Notes: a model not told the origin generated them from the letters alone. A stretch of DNA of 64,000 bases from Mycolicibacterium stellerae (GCF_003719305.1 NZ_RARC01000008.1:124001-188000), one strand, 5' to 3'; shown: positions 55,353-64,000, counted from the first letter of the stretch. Made by a program: numbers and translations.

Positions 55353-57037
55353 CCGAAATCATTGCGGGAGGTTCTATTTCGACTCTATCCGACCTGACGA
55401 TTCGCCCTCCTTGGGTGGCGGCGCTTCGGTACCGTGCCGCCGGCGTTTGGCGCGACTCGGGTCAGATAAGTGATCTGCGACGATGGCGGGACCAAACACC
55501 GCAGGCGACAGCCATTCGGGCGTACCAGGCTGATGGCGAGGCAAGGCTCATCACATACGCCGAGTTGGCTGGTCGGGTCGAGCGATACGCTGGCGCGCTC
55601 TATGAGCTGGGTGTACGGCCGGGACGGGTGGTTGCTTGTCAGCTGCCGAACTGGTGGCAGGCACACGCCTTCGTGCTGGCGGCTACTCGGCTGCAGGCGG
55701 TTGTGGCGCCGATAATGACCACCATACGGCCGCGAGAGCTGCAGCGGGTGTTGCATCGCGTCGGAGCTTGTGTGTGCGCCACCGCCGACGAATGGGCGGG
55801 ATTCGATCATGCTGCGGCCTTGAAGGACATTGCTTCGGCGCTGCCCGAACTGCAACACCGTGTGGTGATCGGGGACGCGGCCGCCGGGGACGTCGATTTC
55901 CGATCGTTCTTCGACGAGACACCTTGGGAGGACCGCCATCCGGTGGCGCTGGACGACGCGATCGAAGACCCCGACCGCGTTGCGATGATCCTGTTTACCT
56001 CCGGTACCTCGGGTGAGCCGAAGGGCGCGCTGCATACCCAGAACACGTTGTACGCCTCCGCATCGAGCGTTATTCAGGTAGACGACTTCGGACGCGCGGA
56101 CGTGCGGTTCACCCCGCACGCGCTGATGCACACCGTTGGGCAAGATGCGGCCCGATCAGCCTTGATTGCCGGCGCATCCGTCGTATTGCTCGACGCTTGG
56201 TCCGGTCGGCGAGGCTTGCAGGTCCTGGCCGACAGCGCAACCACCGGATTGGTGGCCGCTCCTAGCTTCGTCTACGACATGCTTGCGGTGACCGACGGAA
56301 AGCCCACCCAGTTGCCAGCGCTGCGCACGGTTCGCTGCGTGGGCACGACCATCCCTAAACCGCTCGTCGCAGCGGTACCGGACACCTTCGGCGTGCTTCT
56401 GCAGAGTGGATGGGGCTCAACGGAAATCGGCACCGGAACCGTGACCCGCCGCGATGATCCGCCGAACTGGGCCGCCTACAGCGACGGCCGTCCCATCAGA
56501 GGCATGGAGCTCGACCTTCGCTCAGGCGCGGATATCACCGTTGAACGGCCCGGGCGTGTGTTCGCTCGTGGTAGTGCGGTCTGTATAGCCACCGTCGGCC
56601 GTGACGCCGGGGTCGTGAAAATCACCGCCGAGCAGGACGACGGCTGGTTTGACACCGGTGACCTCGCCGTTCCGGACAGGCGCGGCGGGATCCGGCTGAT
56701 GGGCCGCGTCGGCGACCGAATTGGTGGAGTATTCATGGTTCCCGCGCACGATGTCGAGTCCGAGCTTCTGAGGAGCCCCCGCATCAAGGACGTCGCGCTG
56801 GTCGGCTATCCAGGTGAACAGGGCGGCGAGTTGGTATGCGCCGTGCTGGTCGCCGCCACCACACCGCCGATCAGTTTGGATGAGTTGCGCCAGTACCTCA
56901 CTGACGAGGGTATGACCGAGTGGTACCTGCCCACACGACTGGAATACGTGGAAGCGTTGCCGCGCAATGGTAATGGGAAGGTCAGCAAGGAACTACTTCG
57001 GCGTTGGCTGGTCGGTCAAGCCTCCCTTTCCGATTGA
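55349..57037 (+). CDS. Acyl-CoA synthetase / AMP-dependent ligase
   Basis: The 562-residue protein is an ANL-superfamily adenylating enzyme: LFTSGTSGEPKGALHT (P-loop), QSGWGSTEIGTGTV, DDGWFDTGDLAVPD, GRVGDRIGGVFMVPA and the C-terminal NGNGKVSKELL with the catalytic lysine. The GDRI hinge has GG where many enzymes have K-G-G. It activates a carboxylic acid as the AMP ester and probably forms a CoA thioester, or loads a carrier; the acid is unknown. It begins at a GTG coupled to the oxidoreductase. No carrier protein or PKS/NRPS gene is visible. Confidence 0.87.
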   Translation: MTEIIAGGSISTLSDLTIRPPWVAALRYRAAGVWRDSGQISDLRRWRDQTPQATAIRAYQADGEARLITYAELAGRVERYAGALYELGVRPGRVVACQLPNWWQAHAFVLAATRLQAVVAPIMTTIRPRELQRVLHRVGACVCATADEWAGFDHAAALKDIASALPELQHRVVIGDAAAGDVDFRSFFDETPWEDRHPVALDDAIEDPDRVAMILFTSGTSGEPKGALHTQNTLYASASSVIQVDDFGRADVRFTPHALMHTVGQDAARSALIAGASVVLLDAWSGRRGLQVLADSATTGLVAAPSFVYDMLAVTDGKPTQLPALRTVRCVGTTIPKPLVAAVPDTFGVLLQSGWGSTEIGTGTVTRRDDPPNWAAYSDGRPIRGMELDLRSGADITVERPGRVFARGSAVCIATVGRDAGVVKITAEQDDGWFDTGDLAVPDRRGGIRLMGRVGDRIGGVFMVPAHDVESELLRSPRIKDVALVGYPGEQGGELVCAVLVAATTPPISLDELRQYLTDEGMTEWYLPTRLEYVEALPRNGNGKVSKELLRRWLVGQASLSD

Positions 57038-57083
57038 TGAACTGCTCACAGAAGAGCCGTTCTGCAGGGCGAGACATAGTGTG

Positions 57084-57960
57084 AAAGTGACTGTGAGCGA
57101 GATGAATCGAGTTGACGGGTTAGCTATTGCTCGCCCGTCCTCTGAGCGGCCGCACCGGTCAGTGGGGACTTCGCCGGGACTCATCGCCGTGCTGGCGGCA
57201 CTCACCCCGATCGCTCCGTTCTCGATCGACATGTACTTGTCCGCATTTCCTCAGATGGCGCGCGACTTGTTCGCTCCGGCGATTGAAATCCTGGTATGTC
57301 TGCGGTTCGTACAGGGCTTCACGGGTGCGGCGGGCGTCGTCATCGCCCGTGCTGTAATCGCCGACCGTGCCCGGGGACACGTTGCTGCGCAGCTCTTTTC
57401 AACGATGAAATTCACCTCATTGCTCGCGCCGCTAGCGGCGCCGGTGCTCGGCGGTGTGATCGTTACCGCCGTGGGGTGGCGTGCTGTGTTTGTAGCGCTG
57501 GCTGTGATGAACCTTATGTCTCTTCTGGGCGTGGTTCTCCTCGTCGACGAATCGCTGCCCAAACGCCGTCGCCGGCCCAGCGGGCTAAAGGCATTGGTCG
57601 CCAACGCGTGCAGTGTGCTGGGCAATCGCCACTACGTCGGGTACACCGCCACCACCGCGTTCATCGCGGCGGCAATGTTCGCCTACGCGTCTGCATCACC
57701 TTTCGTGTTGCGGAAGATCATTGCTTTATCGCCGGCCGCATATTCCTACACATTCGCCTCGTTTTCTCTTGCGATTGCCGCAGGAGTGCCGTCGCACGCC
57801 TCACCATCAAGAGCGTTGCACCGTGTCGGGTGTTGGCGGCGGAGTCATGGCGCTAGTGATGATTAGTGCACTCATCCTGTTGACGGTCACGATAGGCGGA
57901 GTACGCCCTGGCCAACTATTGCCCTTTTGGGCTTCTTCACGGCGGCGATTGTCCGATGTT
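57084..57960 (+). pseudogene. Bcr/CflA-type multidrug MFS transporter, degraded
   Basis: The start reads like a Bcr/CflA transporter (ALTPIAPFSIDMYLSAFPQM) but residues that should form the second and third helices are missing: FPQMARDLFAPAIEIL runs directly into VCLRFVQGFTGAAGVVIAR. The reading frame then shifts after about 57780; later pieces (ARLTIKSVAPCRVLA, then VSGVGGGVMALVMISALILL) are in two other frames. An internal deletion of roughly 60 codons plus frameshifts make it non-functional. It stands between the ligase and glycosyltransferase genes. Confidence 0.78.
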
Positions 57961-57987
57961 CCGCTTGGTCCAATGAAAGGCCACAAT

Positions 57988-59235
57988 ATGGCGAAAATAC
58001 TCGCGTACCAGACCCCGGCGATGGGTCATTTCTTTCCGATCAGCGTGCTGCTCACGGAGCTGCGTAACCGGGGGCACGACATCGCGTTACGTACCCTCGC
58101 CGACGGAGTCGAGGCCGGCCTCAGCATGGGATTCGACACTGCACCAGTCGATCCCCGGATCGAGGCTATGCCCTTGGACGACGGGGGCGCCTCGAATCCG
58201 CAGGAGGCGTTGTTGCGAGTAGGAGATCTGTTCGCGCGGCGTGCGGAATATGAAGTCCCCGATCTGACCAAGGCGATCGACGACGCTCGCCCAGACGTGC
58301 TGATCGTCGACCCGAATTGCTGGGGTGCATACGCGGTGGCCGAAGCGAGCGGGTTGCCTTGGGCGTCGTTCTGGGCCTTCTTGCCATATCTGCGATCACA
58401 GGGAGTGCCGCCGTGGGGGCCGGGGCTGCGGCCGTGGCCGGGCCCGGTCGGTCGGCTGCGAGACGCGCTGCTTCGACGGAAGTTCACGGCGATTGACTCG
58501 TGGGTCGGCCCGCTCAACATCATCCGCGCCCGGCTCGGTGTCTCGCCGCTCACCTCGATTGACGACTATGCACGTCGTCCACCGTTGGTTCTCGTTGCCA
58601 CAGCCCAACCGTTTGACTACCCACATCCGGACTGGGATGACTCCATCCAGTTCATCGGCGCCTGCTCCTATGACTCGGCGCCTTCGACCGCGCCGGAATG
58701 GTTGGCGCAAATCGACCGACCGATTGTCCTGGCATCGACGTCCTCAGAGGACCAGGGGGATGGCGAGCTGGCACGCGTAGCGCTCGCCGCACTGGCGGAC
58801 CAGCCCGTCCACGTCGTAGCTACATTCCCAGCTGGAGTGCCGGCGGACATCGCGGCACCGGCCAACGCCACGGTGTGCGAGTTCGTGCCGCACAGCCTGG
58901 TGCTGGACCGCGCGGTATGCGCGATCACCCACGGTGGAATGGGCGTCACCCAAAAGGCGCTGGCGCGAGGCGTACCGGCGTGCGTTGTGCCCTACGGACG
59001 CGATCAGTTCGAAGTCGCCCGACGCGTGGAAATGGCGAAATGCGGCACTTGGCTGCTGCCCAAGAACCTCACCGCTGCCCGGTTGCGCGACAAGGTTATT
59101 CAGGCCATGGCGATGACCGAGGGTGCCCGCCGCGTCGCGGCCGGATATGTCGCGACGGGTGGTGCGGCCCATGGCGCCGACCTGATCGAACAACGGCTGC
59201 TCGCCTCACCACAACTCCGATCGCGTCCCGCATAA
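57988..59235 (+). CDS. GT1-family (macrolide/UGT-like) glycosyltransferase
   Basis: The 415-residue protein has a GT-B fold: N-terminal acceptor domain (ILAYQTPAMGHFFPISVLLT) and C-terminal donor-binding signature CAITHGGMGVTQKALARGVP then YGRDQFEVARRVE. Relatives glycosylate macrolides, flavonoids or lipids with nucleotide sugars. GAAAGG precedes ATG 57988; ATG 57973 is an alternative. It is the most intact biosynthetic gene of the cluster along with the ligase. Confidence 0.87.
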   Translation: MAKILAYQTPAMGHFFPISVLLTELRNRGHDIALRTLADGVEAGLSMGFDTAPVDPRIEAMPLDDGGASNPQEALLRVGDLFARRAEYEVPDLTKAIDDARPDVLIVDPNCWGAYAVAEASGLPWASFWAFLPYLRSQGVPPWGPGLRPWPGPVGRLRDALLRRKFTAIDSWVGPLNIIRARLGVSPLTSIDDYARRPPLVLVATAQPFDYPHPDWDDSIQFIGACSYDSAPSTAPEWLAQIDRPIVLASTSSEDQGDGELARVALAALADQPVHVVATFPAGVPADIAAPANATVCEFVPHSLVLDRAVCAITHGGMGVTQKALARGVPACVVPYGRDQFEVARRVEMAKCGTWLLPKNLTAARLRDKVIQAMAMTEGARRVAAGYVATGGAAHGADLIEQRLLASPQLRSRPA

Positions 59236-59281
59236 ACGTCAGGGGTTGTCGAGTCCAATCTCAACTCTCAGAAAGGGTGTC

Positions 59282-59464
59282 ATGACTCTTCCCTCACAGT
59301 TCATCGTCCCGGGCGCCTGGCGCAAGCTAGAGCACTTTCGCCGACTCATCGACGAACTGCGGGATCTCGATTTGCACACCGTCACGATGACAAGCAGCGG
59401 CAATGACCCCGCTCTACGGGACATGTATGCCGACGCAGACATGATCGCGCAAGCGCGTCTGTAA
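59282..59464 (+). pseudogene. Truncated alpha/beta hydrolase N-terminus
   Basis: The 60-residue frame begins MTLPSQFIVPGAWRKLEHFR, like the first strand and oxyanion-loop helix of small esterases (V-P-G-A-W). It ends at a TAA before the nucleophile elbow should appear. Downstream sequence to 59727 holds a coding-like piece (FAGKLDLVTREDAERFL) in another frame. Likely the remains of a longer gene. Confidence 0.5.
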
Positions 59465-59727
59465 ATGCTTGGTGCACAGGACCGCCCGCGACGACAGTCT
59501 CGATCGGTCAACAGATGGCAGAGAGGAAGAAGTCCAACAGGCTGACCCGGTCCACGAACACCCGCTGCTGGGAAGTGTTCGCAGGAAAGCTTGATCTCGT
59601 GACGCGCGAGGACGCCGAGCGGTTTCTAGTGGCGACGGCCATGTGGACCGCGTTGTTAACCAGAGGGGGTATCAGCGGTCGTGGAAGGGGTCCGGACCGA
59701 GGTACACCGAAACATACGTCGGAGGGA

Positions 59728-60519
59728 ATGAACATGAACGTTCTTGACCAAATCGTCGCGGGTGTTGTCGAAGACCTCACACAACGGATGAGTGAGACGC
59801 CCCTGTCACTGCTGCGGTCCAGGGTTGTTGACATGCCGCCTGCGCTCGACCCAATGCCGGCTTTTCGGGAACCTGGCGTGGCGATAATCGCGGAGGTCAA
59901 GCGCAAGAGCCCGAGCAAAGGTGAGCTTGCAGACATTTCAGATCCAGCCGCTCTGGCTGGCCAATATGCGGGGGGCGGCGCTTCCGCGATCAGTGTGCTG
60001 ACCGAACGCCGCCACTTCGGAGGATCCCTCGCCGACCTGGACGCCGTACGTAATCACGTCGACATTGCGGTGCTGCGCAAGGACTTCATCGTCGACCCGT
60101 ATCAACTGTGGGAAGCCCGCGCCCATGGTGCCGACATCGCGCTGCTCATGGTCGTGTCGCTCAGTGACAGCCAGTTGGCCGACATGTTGGGACTGTGCGA
60201 CGAGCTCGGATTGACGGCGCTTGTCGAGTCACATACGGCCGAGGAAATCGGCCGTGCAGTCGATGCCGGAGCGAAGCTCCTGGGGATCAACGCTAGAGAC
60301 CTGACGACCTTGAACGTAGACCGCTCGGTATTCGCCGAGCTCGTAGCTTTCGTCCCCGAAGGATCTGTACGCGTAGCAGAGTCGGGCGTGGCGAGCCCGA
60401 AAGATGTCGCGCAATACCACCACTGGGGTGCCGACGTGGTTCTCATCGGTGAGGCACTGGTGCGTTCTGGAGACCCACGCACCGCCATCCGCCGTTTCAT
60501 CGAGGCCGCCAATGTCTAA
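59728..60519 (+). CDS. trpC: Indole-3-glycerol-phosphate synthase (TrpC), extra copy
   Basis: The 263-residue protein is a full TIM-barrel TrpC: AEVKRKSPSKGELADI (substrate-binding lysine), VLTERRHFGGSLADL, VLRKDFIVDPYQLWEARAHG, LVESHTAEEIGRAVDAGA, LLGINARDLTTLNVD and RVAESGVASPKDV. Catalytic lysines and glutamates are in place. It converts CdRP to indole-3-glycerol phosphate. No other trp genes are adjacent, so it is outside the usual trp operon and probably serves specialised metabolism or is an orphan. GGAGGGA precedes ATG 59728. Confidence 0.9.
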   Translation: MNMNVLDQIVAGVVEDLTQRMSETPLSLLRSRVVDMPPALDPMPAFREPGVAIIAEVKRKSPSKGELADISDPAALAGQYAGGGASAISVLTERRHFGGSLADLDAVRNHVDIAVLRKDFIVDPYQLWEARAHGADIALLMVVSLSDSQLADMLGLCDELGLTALVESHTAEEIGRAVDAGAKLLGINARDLTTLNVDRSVFAELVAFVPEGSVRVAESGVASPKDVAQYHHWGADVVLIGEALVRSGDPRTAIRRFIEAANV

Positions 60520-60524
60520 CCCAC

Positions 60525-60560
60525 GCCGAGCAATCCCCCGCCGCAGGGGCGGCACTCGGC
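60525..60560 (+). terminator. Hairpin after trpC
   Basis: GCCGAG (60525-60530) pairs with CTCGGC (60555-60560), and an inner stem CCCC/GGGG brackets the loop. It lies 6 bases past the trpC stop and lacks a U-run. Confidence 0.45.
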
Positions 60561-60599
60561 TCGCCTCGATGAAAACAGGGGACTTGCCGAATGCGAATG

Positions 60600-60948
60600 C
60601 TGAGCCAAGAACGGCGTCTCCTCGACGCACGCAAGCCACTTCACATCGCCCACGACATGTTCGACGGGATGGGGGATGGCGGGGTTCGCCCAGCGGGCAC
60701 GACGTGCGCTCGTGACCACGGGGGAGAACGCGCAGCACAGCGCGGCAGCGGACAGCGTCCCAGGGCTGACGCCGCAGGAAGTGCGGGTGGCGAGGCTGGC
60801 CGTCGAAGGGTTGACGAACGCGGAGATCGGAGCGCGACTGTTCATCAGCGCCAAGACGGTCCAGTACCACTTGGGCAAGGTGTTCAGCAAGCTTGGCATC
60901 AAATCTCGCAATCAGCTCCAAGATGCAGCGGCGCGGAGATACCTCTAG
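60600..60948 (+). pseudogene. C-terminal remnant of a third LAL/LuxR regulator
   Basis: One frame reads QERRLLDARKPLHIAHDMFD (like RRIDARTQLRFAHDMFD of LAL 1); after a shift at about 60675 another reads the LuxR domain LTNAEIGARLFISAKTVQYH followed by LGKVFSKLGIKSRNQL. The ATPase and most of the TPR region are gone. The HTH domain alone (from ATG 60676, 90 residues) is still open and could be expressed. Confidence 0.8.
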
Positions 60949-60975
60949 CGTTCGACCCCGCGACGGCTACGCAGA

Positions 60976-61425
60976 TCACCCGTGCTGATCGTCGACCTTG
61001 AGGGGGTCTGCAGTGGTGGCGATGAAGACGACCAGCAGTTTCGCCGGGTCGGTCGGGCTGACGTTTTCGGTGGCCAGGTGGTGGGCGCCTGGCGGTTCGG
61101 ACCAGTTCTCTCCTTGGTGGTAAACACGGGCAGGTTCGCCTTCGAGCTGGCTGCTTACGGTGCCCTCGAGCACGTACGCGTACACGAACGCGTCGCCGTG
61201 GCGGTGAGGGACTGCACGTGCGTCCGGCGGGAAGGTCACGATCGCCGAGGTGAACGTCTTGTCGGGCACGTTGGGGAGTTCCTGTTGGAAAAGGGGCGCC
61301 ATGGTCTCAGACGGGTGTTCCGGTGGGGCGGCGTCGGCCCGGGTTTCCGTCCCAGGAGTACAACCCGCGACCACGGCGGCGACTGCGGTGGTCAGGAGGA
61401 CGTTGGCGATGGCGGCTCGACTCAT
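60976..61425 (-). CDS. Cupin-domain lipoprotein
   Basis: The 149-residue protein has a signal peptide with lipobox VVAGC (C22), then a single cupin barrel: PHRHGDAFVYAYVLEGTV (first motif, two histidines and a glutamate-like site) and GENWSEPPGAHHLA (second motif). Metal-binding extracytoplasmic cupins often act on small oxygenated compounds or as sensors. It is last in a minus-strand operon, its ATG overlapping the oxidoreductase stop. Confidence 0.85.
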   Translation of the reverse strand: MSRAAIANVLLTTAVAAVVAGCTPGTETRADAAPPEHPSETMAPLFQQELPNVPDKTFTSAIVTFPPDARAVPHRHGDAFVYAYVLEGTVSSQLEGEPARVYHQGENWSEPPGAHHLATENVSPTDPAKLLVVFIATTADPLKVDDQHG

Positions 61426-62360
61426 GGACGTTTCCCTTCTTGCTCTGTTGCTACCTGGATGATCGTCTTGCCCGGAATGCGTCGGCGCGGGGCAAACGCG
61501 TCGGCCGTCTCGGCCAGGGGCCGCACGGCGCCGACGATTGGCTTCAGCCGCCCCTCCCTCACTCGCTGGGCCAGGTGCGCAAGCTGGCTGCGGTCGGGCT
61601 CAACCACGAAGAAGACGGCGCGCCCGTCCTTGGGTCGCACCGTCGGTGGCATCGCGATGGTCACGAGGGTGCCCCCGGCGCGCACCAGCGCGGTTGACCG
61701 TTCGAGGACCTCGCCGCCGATGACGTCTAACACCACGTCGACTTCGCCGGCGTCCTCCACGGGGTCAGCGCCCAGGTCCACGAACGCGTGTGCACCGAGG
61801 CCCAGCACGACGTCGCGGTCACATGACCGTCCGGTGCCGATCACCCGAGCACCCACCGCGTTCGCAAGCTGGACGGCAATCGATCCCACCCCGCCGGCAG
61901 CGCCGTGGACCAAGACGGTCTGGCCGGTGGCGAGCCCGGCGTGAACGAACAGCGCTTGCCACGCGGTCAGTCCCGAGATCGGCAGTGCAGCAGCCACGGC
62001 GTCGTCGATGTCGGTCGCGAGCGGGGCGAGGTTGCGTGCCTCGACTGCGGTGTATTGGGCCAGCGATCCGTCGCGGCTCCAGTCGGTGAGGCCGAACACC
62101 CGTTGGCCGACGGTGAGGCCAGTGGTGCCGTAACCCAGCTCGACGACTACTCCGGCCAGTTCGTGCCCAGCGACGCTGGGCGTACGGTCACGGCCGGCCC
62201 GGTCGGTCCAGGTGCCGGGCCAATCGAGTTCGCCTGGGGTAAAGCCCGCGGCGTGCACGCGCACGATGACGTCGTTCTCGGCAGCGTGCGGATACGGCAG
62301 CTCGGTCAGGGTGAGCCCACCGACACCGGCGTCGCGGTCTCGTACGGTGATGGCTTGCAT
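61422..62360 (-). CDS. MDR-family NADPH:quinone oxidoreductase
   Basis: The 312-residue protein is a complete zinc-free medium-chain reductase: HAAGFTPGELDWPGTW, YGTTGLTVGQRVFG, LPISGLTAWQALFVHAGLA, VLVHGAAGGVGSIAVQLA and VDVVLDVIGGEVL. It probably reduces quinones or enones with NADPH. GAAGAGG precedes ATG 62360. It is the intact paralogue of the frameshifted gene at 54409-55352. It follows the MFS gene by 11 bases. Confidence 0.9.
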   Translation of the reverse strand: MQAITVRDRDAGVGGLTLTELPYPHAAENDVIVRVHAAGFTPGELDWPGTWTDRAGRDRTPSVAGHELAGVVVELGYGTTGLTVGQRVFGLTDWSRDGSLAQYTAVEARNLAPLATDIDDAVAAALPISGLTAWQALFVHAGLATGQTVLVHGAAGGVGSIAVQLANAVGARVIGTGRSCDRDVVLGLGAHAFVDLGADPVEDAGEVDVVLDVIGGEVLERSTALVRAGGTLVTIAMPPTVRPKDGRAVFFVVEPDRSQLAHLAQRVREGRLKPIVGAVRPLAETADAFAPRRRIPGKTIIQVATEQEGKRP

Positions 62361-62371
62361 GTCGAGCCTCT

Positions 62372-63634
62372 TCACGCGGTTTCTCGAACGCCCACAGGTG
62401 TTGTCGCGGGCGGACGTGTGGTGAGTGTGGCCTTCGCGGCGTGCAACGCGGCGCTTACGGACAGCACCGCAATGAACGAGATGTACAGGTAGCCAGTGGT
62501 TTCCAGGCCGAAGTAAGGGGCCGCCAACCCGGCGGCGAGAGCCGGAAGGCCCAGCGCCGTATAGCTGACTATGAAAGCGGCGGAAAAGACTTCCGATCGT
62601 GAGTGCGCGGTGGTGGTCCCGCTTATGCCGCGGAACGTCCCGTTGAAGGTCAGGCCAACGCCCAACCCGGAGACGGTCGATGCACCGATGAAGGCGGACG
62701 GGGACGCGAAAACCAGGGCAGCGGCCAAACCCGCCGCGCCCAGCGACAGCAGGACCGCTCCGAGCAAGGTGGCGGCTCGCGCGGGGCGCCGCGCCGCCCA
62801 CAGTCCACCCGCACAGTTGGCGATGAACAGCACTGTGATGCAGAGGCCGCCTGCGGCGCCGAACTGGACGTGCAGGACGTCACGCACCAGCGACGGTGCG
62901 AGTGCGAGGAACAATCCGGTGACCGACCACCCCGCGACGATGGCGGGAAGCGCGGCGAAGAACTCCCGCCGCGCTTCCCGGGGAACCCCTATTCTCGGGC
63001 GCAACGCGGCAAGTCCTCCTGCGCGTCGGATGGCCGTCTCCGGGATCGCGAAGACCAGCGCGGCGAGGACCACGAACGCCAGCGTGAGCGTCGGAAAGAG
63101 CACCGCATCGGGACGCGGGCTCACCTGGACGAGCAAACCAGCCAGCCCCCCGCCGACGGCCAGCCCGAAGCTCGTGCCCACGGCCGTCATCGTCGGCCCC
63201 ACGTGGGGCCGGCCCACGGGGCAGAACTCGACCAACCCAGCGGCGAGCGCACCCGTCGCCGTCCCGGTTGCGATGCCCTGCACGACCCGGGCGAGCACGA
63301 GCGAGAAGACCCCGTCGGCCGCCCAGAAGATGGCCGTCCCGACCGCGGCCACCAGAAGGGACGCGACCAGCACCGGACGGCGCCCCAGGTGGTCACTCAG
63401 CGATCCGACCGTAAGGAGGGCACCGATCAAGCCGGCCACGTAGACGGCGAAGACCACTGTCAGTATCGTCACCGAAAAGCTCCATCTCTGCAGATAGAGC
63501 GGGTAAATCGGCGAGGGCGCACTGGTCGATGCCATCAGCAGGACATTGGCGAACACGAGCAGGCCGAAAGCGGCACCTCGTCCGAGGGGACGCTCACCTG
63601 GGAGGCGACTCGCATCAGTCAGCGCGGTGTCCAC
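62372..63634 (-). CDS. MFS transporter
   Basis: The 420-residue protein has about twelve membrane helices and the loop motif GSLSDHLGRRPVLVASL between TM2 and TM3, plus VVQGIATGTATGALAAGLVE in TM4-5. It looks like a drug/metabolite exporter of the sugar/arabinose efflux-like or YfcJ-like branch; the substrate is unknown. Start is GTG 63634, 15 bases after the stop of the HD-domain gene. Confidence 0.88.
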   Translation of the reverse strand: MDTALTDASRLPGERPLGRGAAFGLLVFANVLLMASTSAPSPIYPLYLQRWSFSVTILTVVFAVYVAGLIGALLTVGSLSDHLGRRPVLVASLLVAAVGTAIFWAADGVFSLVLARVVQGIATGTATGALAAGLVEFCPVGRPHVGPTMTAVGTSFGLAVGGGLAGLLVQVSPRPDAVLFPTLTLAFVVLAALVFAIPETAIRRAGGLAALRPRIGVPREARREFFAALPAIVAGWSVTGLFLALAPSLVRDVLHVQFGAAGGLCITVLFIANCAGGLWAARRPARAATLLGAVLLSLGAAGLAAALVFASPSAFIGASTVSGLGVGLTFNGTFRGISGTTTAHSRSEVFSAAFIVSYTALGLPALAAGLAAPYFGLETTGYLYISFIAVLSVSAALHAAKATLTTRPPATTPVGVRETA

Positions 63635-63649
63635 GACGAAATGCTCCGG

Positions 63650-64000
63650 TCAGCTCGGCCAGGCCGAGCCGAGCATGCGCTCGACAGTGGTTGCGCGCTG
63701 GAATCCGGGGATGAAGTGCTCAAGAACGTCGGAGTTCACGGTTCCGTTGGTCGTCTCGGGGCGATGCTTGAAACCGTCGAAATAGGCGCGCAGGAACTCG
63801 TTCTTGAAATGGCCCCGCGGGTGTACGGAGAGGATCTCGTCCACCTGGTCGGTGTCCAGCCCGTCGAGGCCGAGTCCGATCACGTCGGTCAGCACACCGA
63901 GGTACGTGGTAGCGATCTCTGGGCCCATGTGGTCGGGAATTCCCGGTGTCGTGTGCAGCGCAATCGCCGTCCACACGGTGTCGGCGTCCGCAGCGGAGAA
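63650..64000 (-). CDS. HD-domain hydrolase, cyanamide-hydratase-like (partial, cut by window end)
   Basis: The frame stays open to the last base and gives the C-terminal ~116 residues: FSAADADTVWTAIALHTTPG, then MGPEIATTYLGVLTDVIGLG and EHFIPGFQRATTVERMLGSA. This pattern (W.AI.LHT.P.I....G.E......G...D..G) is typical of HD phosphohydrolases annotated near cyanamide hydratase. The N-terminus with the HD pair lies outside the window. It is first in the visible minus-strand operon. Confidence 0.8.
   Translation of the reverse strand, partial: FSAADADTVWTAIALHTTPGIPDHMGPEIATTYLGVLTDVIGLGLDGLDTDQVDEILSVHPRGHFKNEFLRAYFDGFKHRPETTNGTVNSDVLEHFIPGFQRATTVERMLGSAWPS

Overview
The window is high-GC actinobacterial DNA from a rapidly growing mycobacterium (Mycolicibacterium-like). 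From about 7 kb to 40.5 kb the gene order matches, in reverse orientation, the block I recall from M. tuberculosis Rv3217c down to Rv3193c: membrane protein, acetyltransferase, entC, histidine phosphatase, ParA-like ATPase, propeller protein, rhlE, MiaE-like protein, MmpS-like protein, DUF3107, TetR, DUF3152 protease, moeZ, alkyltransferase-like protein, lipV, adnA-adnB, K+ channel, nudC, mycoredoxin, uvrD2, whiB7, ABC1 kinase, ThiF/TOMM-like protein, zincin-like protein, Lon-like PDZ protease and UPF0182. The lipid kinase at 357-1316 is the Rv3218 counterpart. This core is tightly packed, with many ATGA/GTGA overlaps and several convergent 4-55 bp overlaps.

Between the Rv3218 and Rv3217c counterparts (1.4-6.8 kb) lies a complete quinate/shikimate catabolic module of the Corynebacterium qsu type: an MHS-family transporter, an NAD-type shikimate/quinate dehydrogenase, a TetR regulator, a fused 3-dehydroshikimate dehydratase with an HPPD-like C-terminus, and a type II dehydroquinate dehydratase. 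Together they would import quinate/shikimate and convert it to protocatechuate. Likely TetR operators (a 21-bp tandem repeat and a related site) sit in front of both transcription units.

whiB7 has a full regulatory leader: an AT-rich WhiB7-type promoter, a 56-codon upstream reading frame and an intrinsic terminator hairpin ahead of the gene, the layout of an antibiotic-responsive attenuator.

From 40.5 kb onward the content is accessory. A 1296-residue protein carries two successive membrane-GGDEF units followed by EAL. An initiator tRNA gene follows and marks the edge of a mosaic region holding small orphan genes, an IS481-type transposase remnant, two large LuxR-type ATPase regulators facing each other, a MocR regulator, and a partly decayed cluster (frameshifted MDR oxidoreductase, acyl-CoA/AMP ligase, broken Bcr/CflA transporter, GT1 glycosyltransferase, clipped hydrolase, extra TrpC, fragment of a third LuxR regulator). 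The right end is a minus-strand operon of HD-domain protein (cut by the window end), MFS transporter, MDR oxidoreductase and cupin lipoprotein. That MDR enzyme is a close paralogue of the frameshifted one. No integrase, CRISPR array or rRNA was seen.
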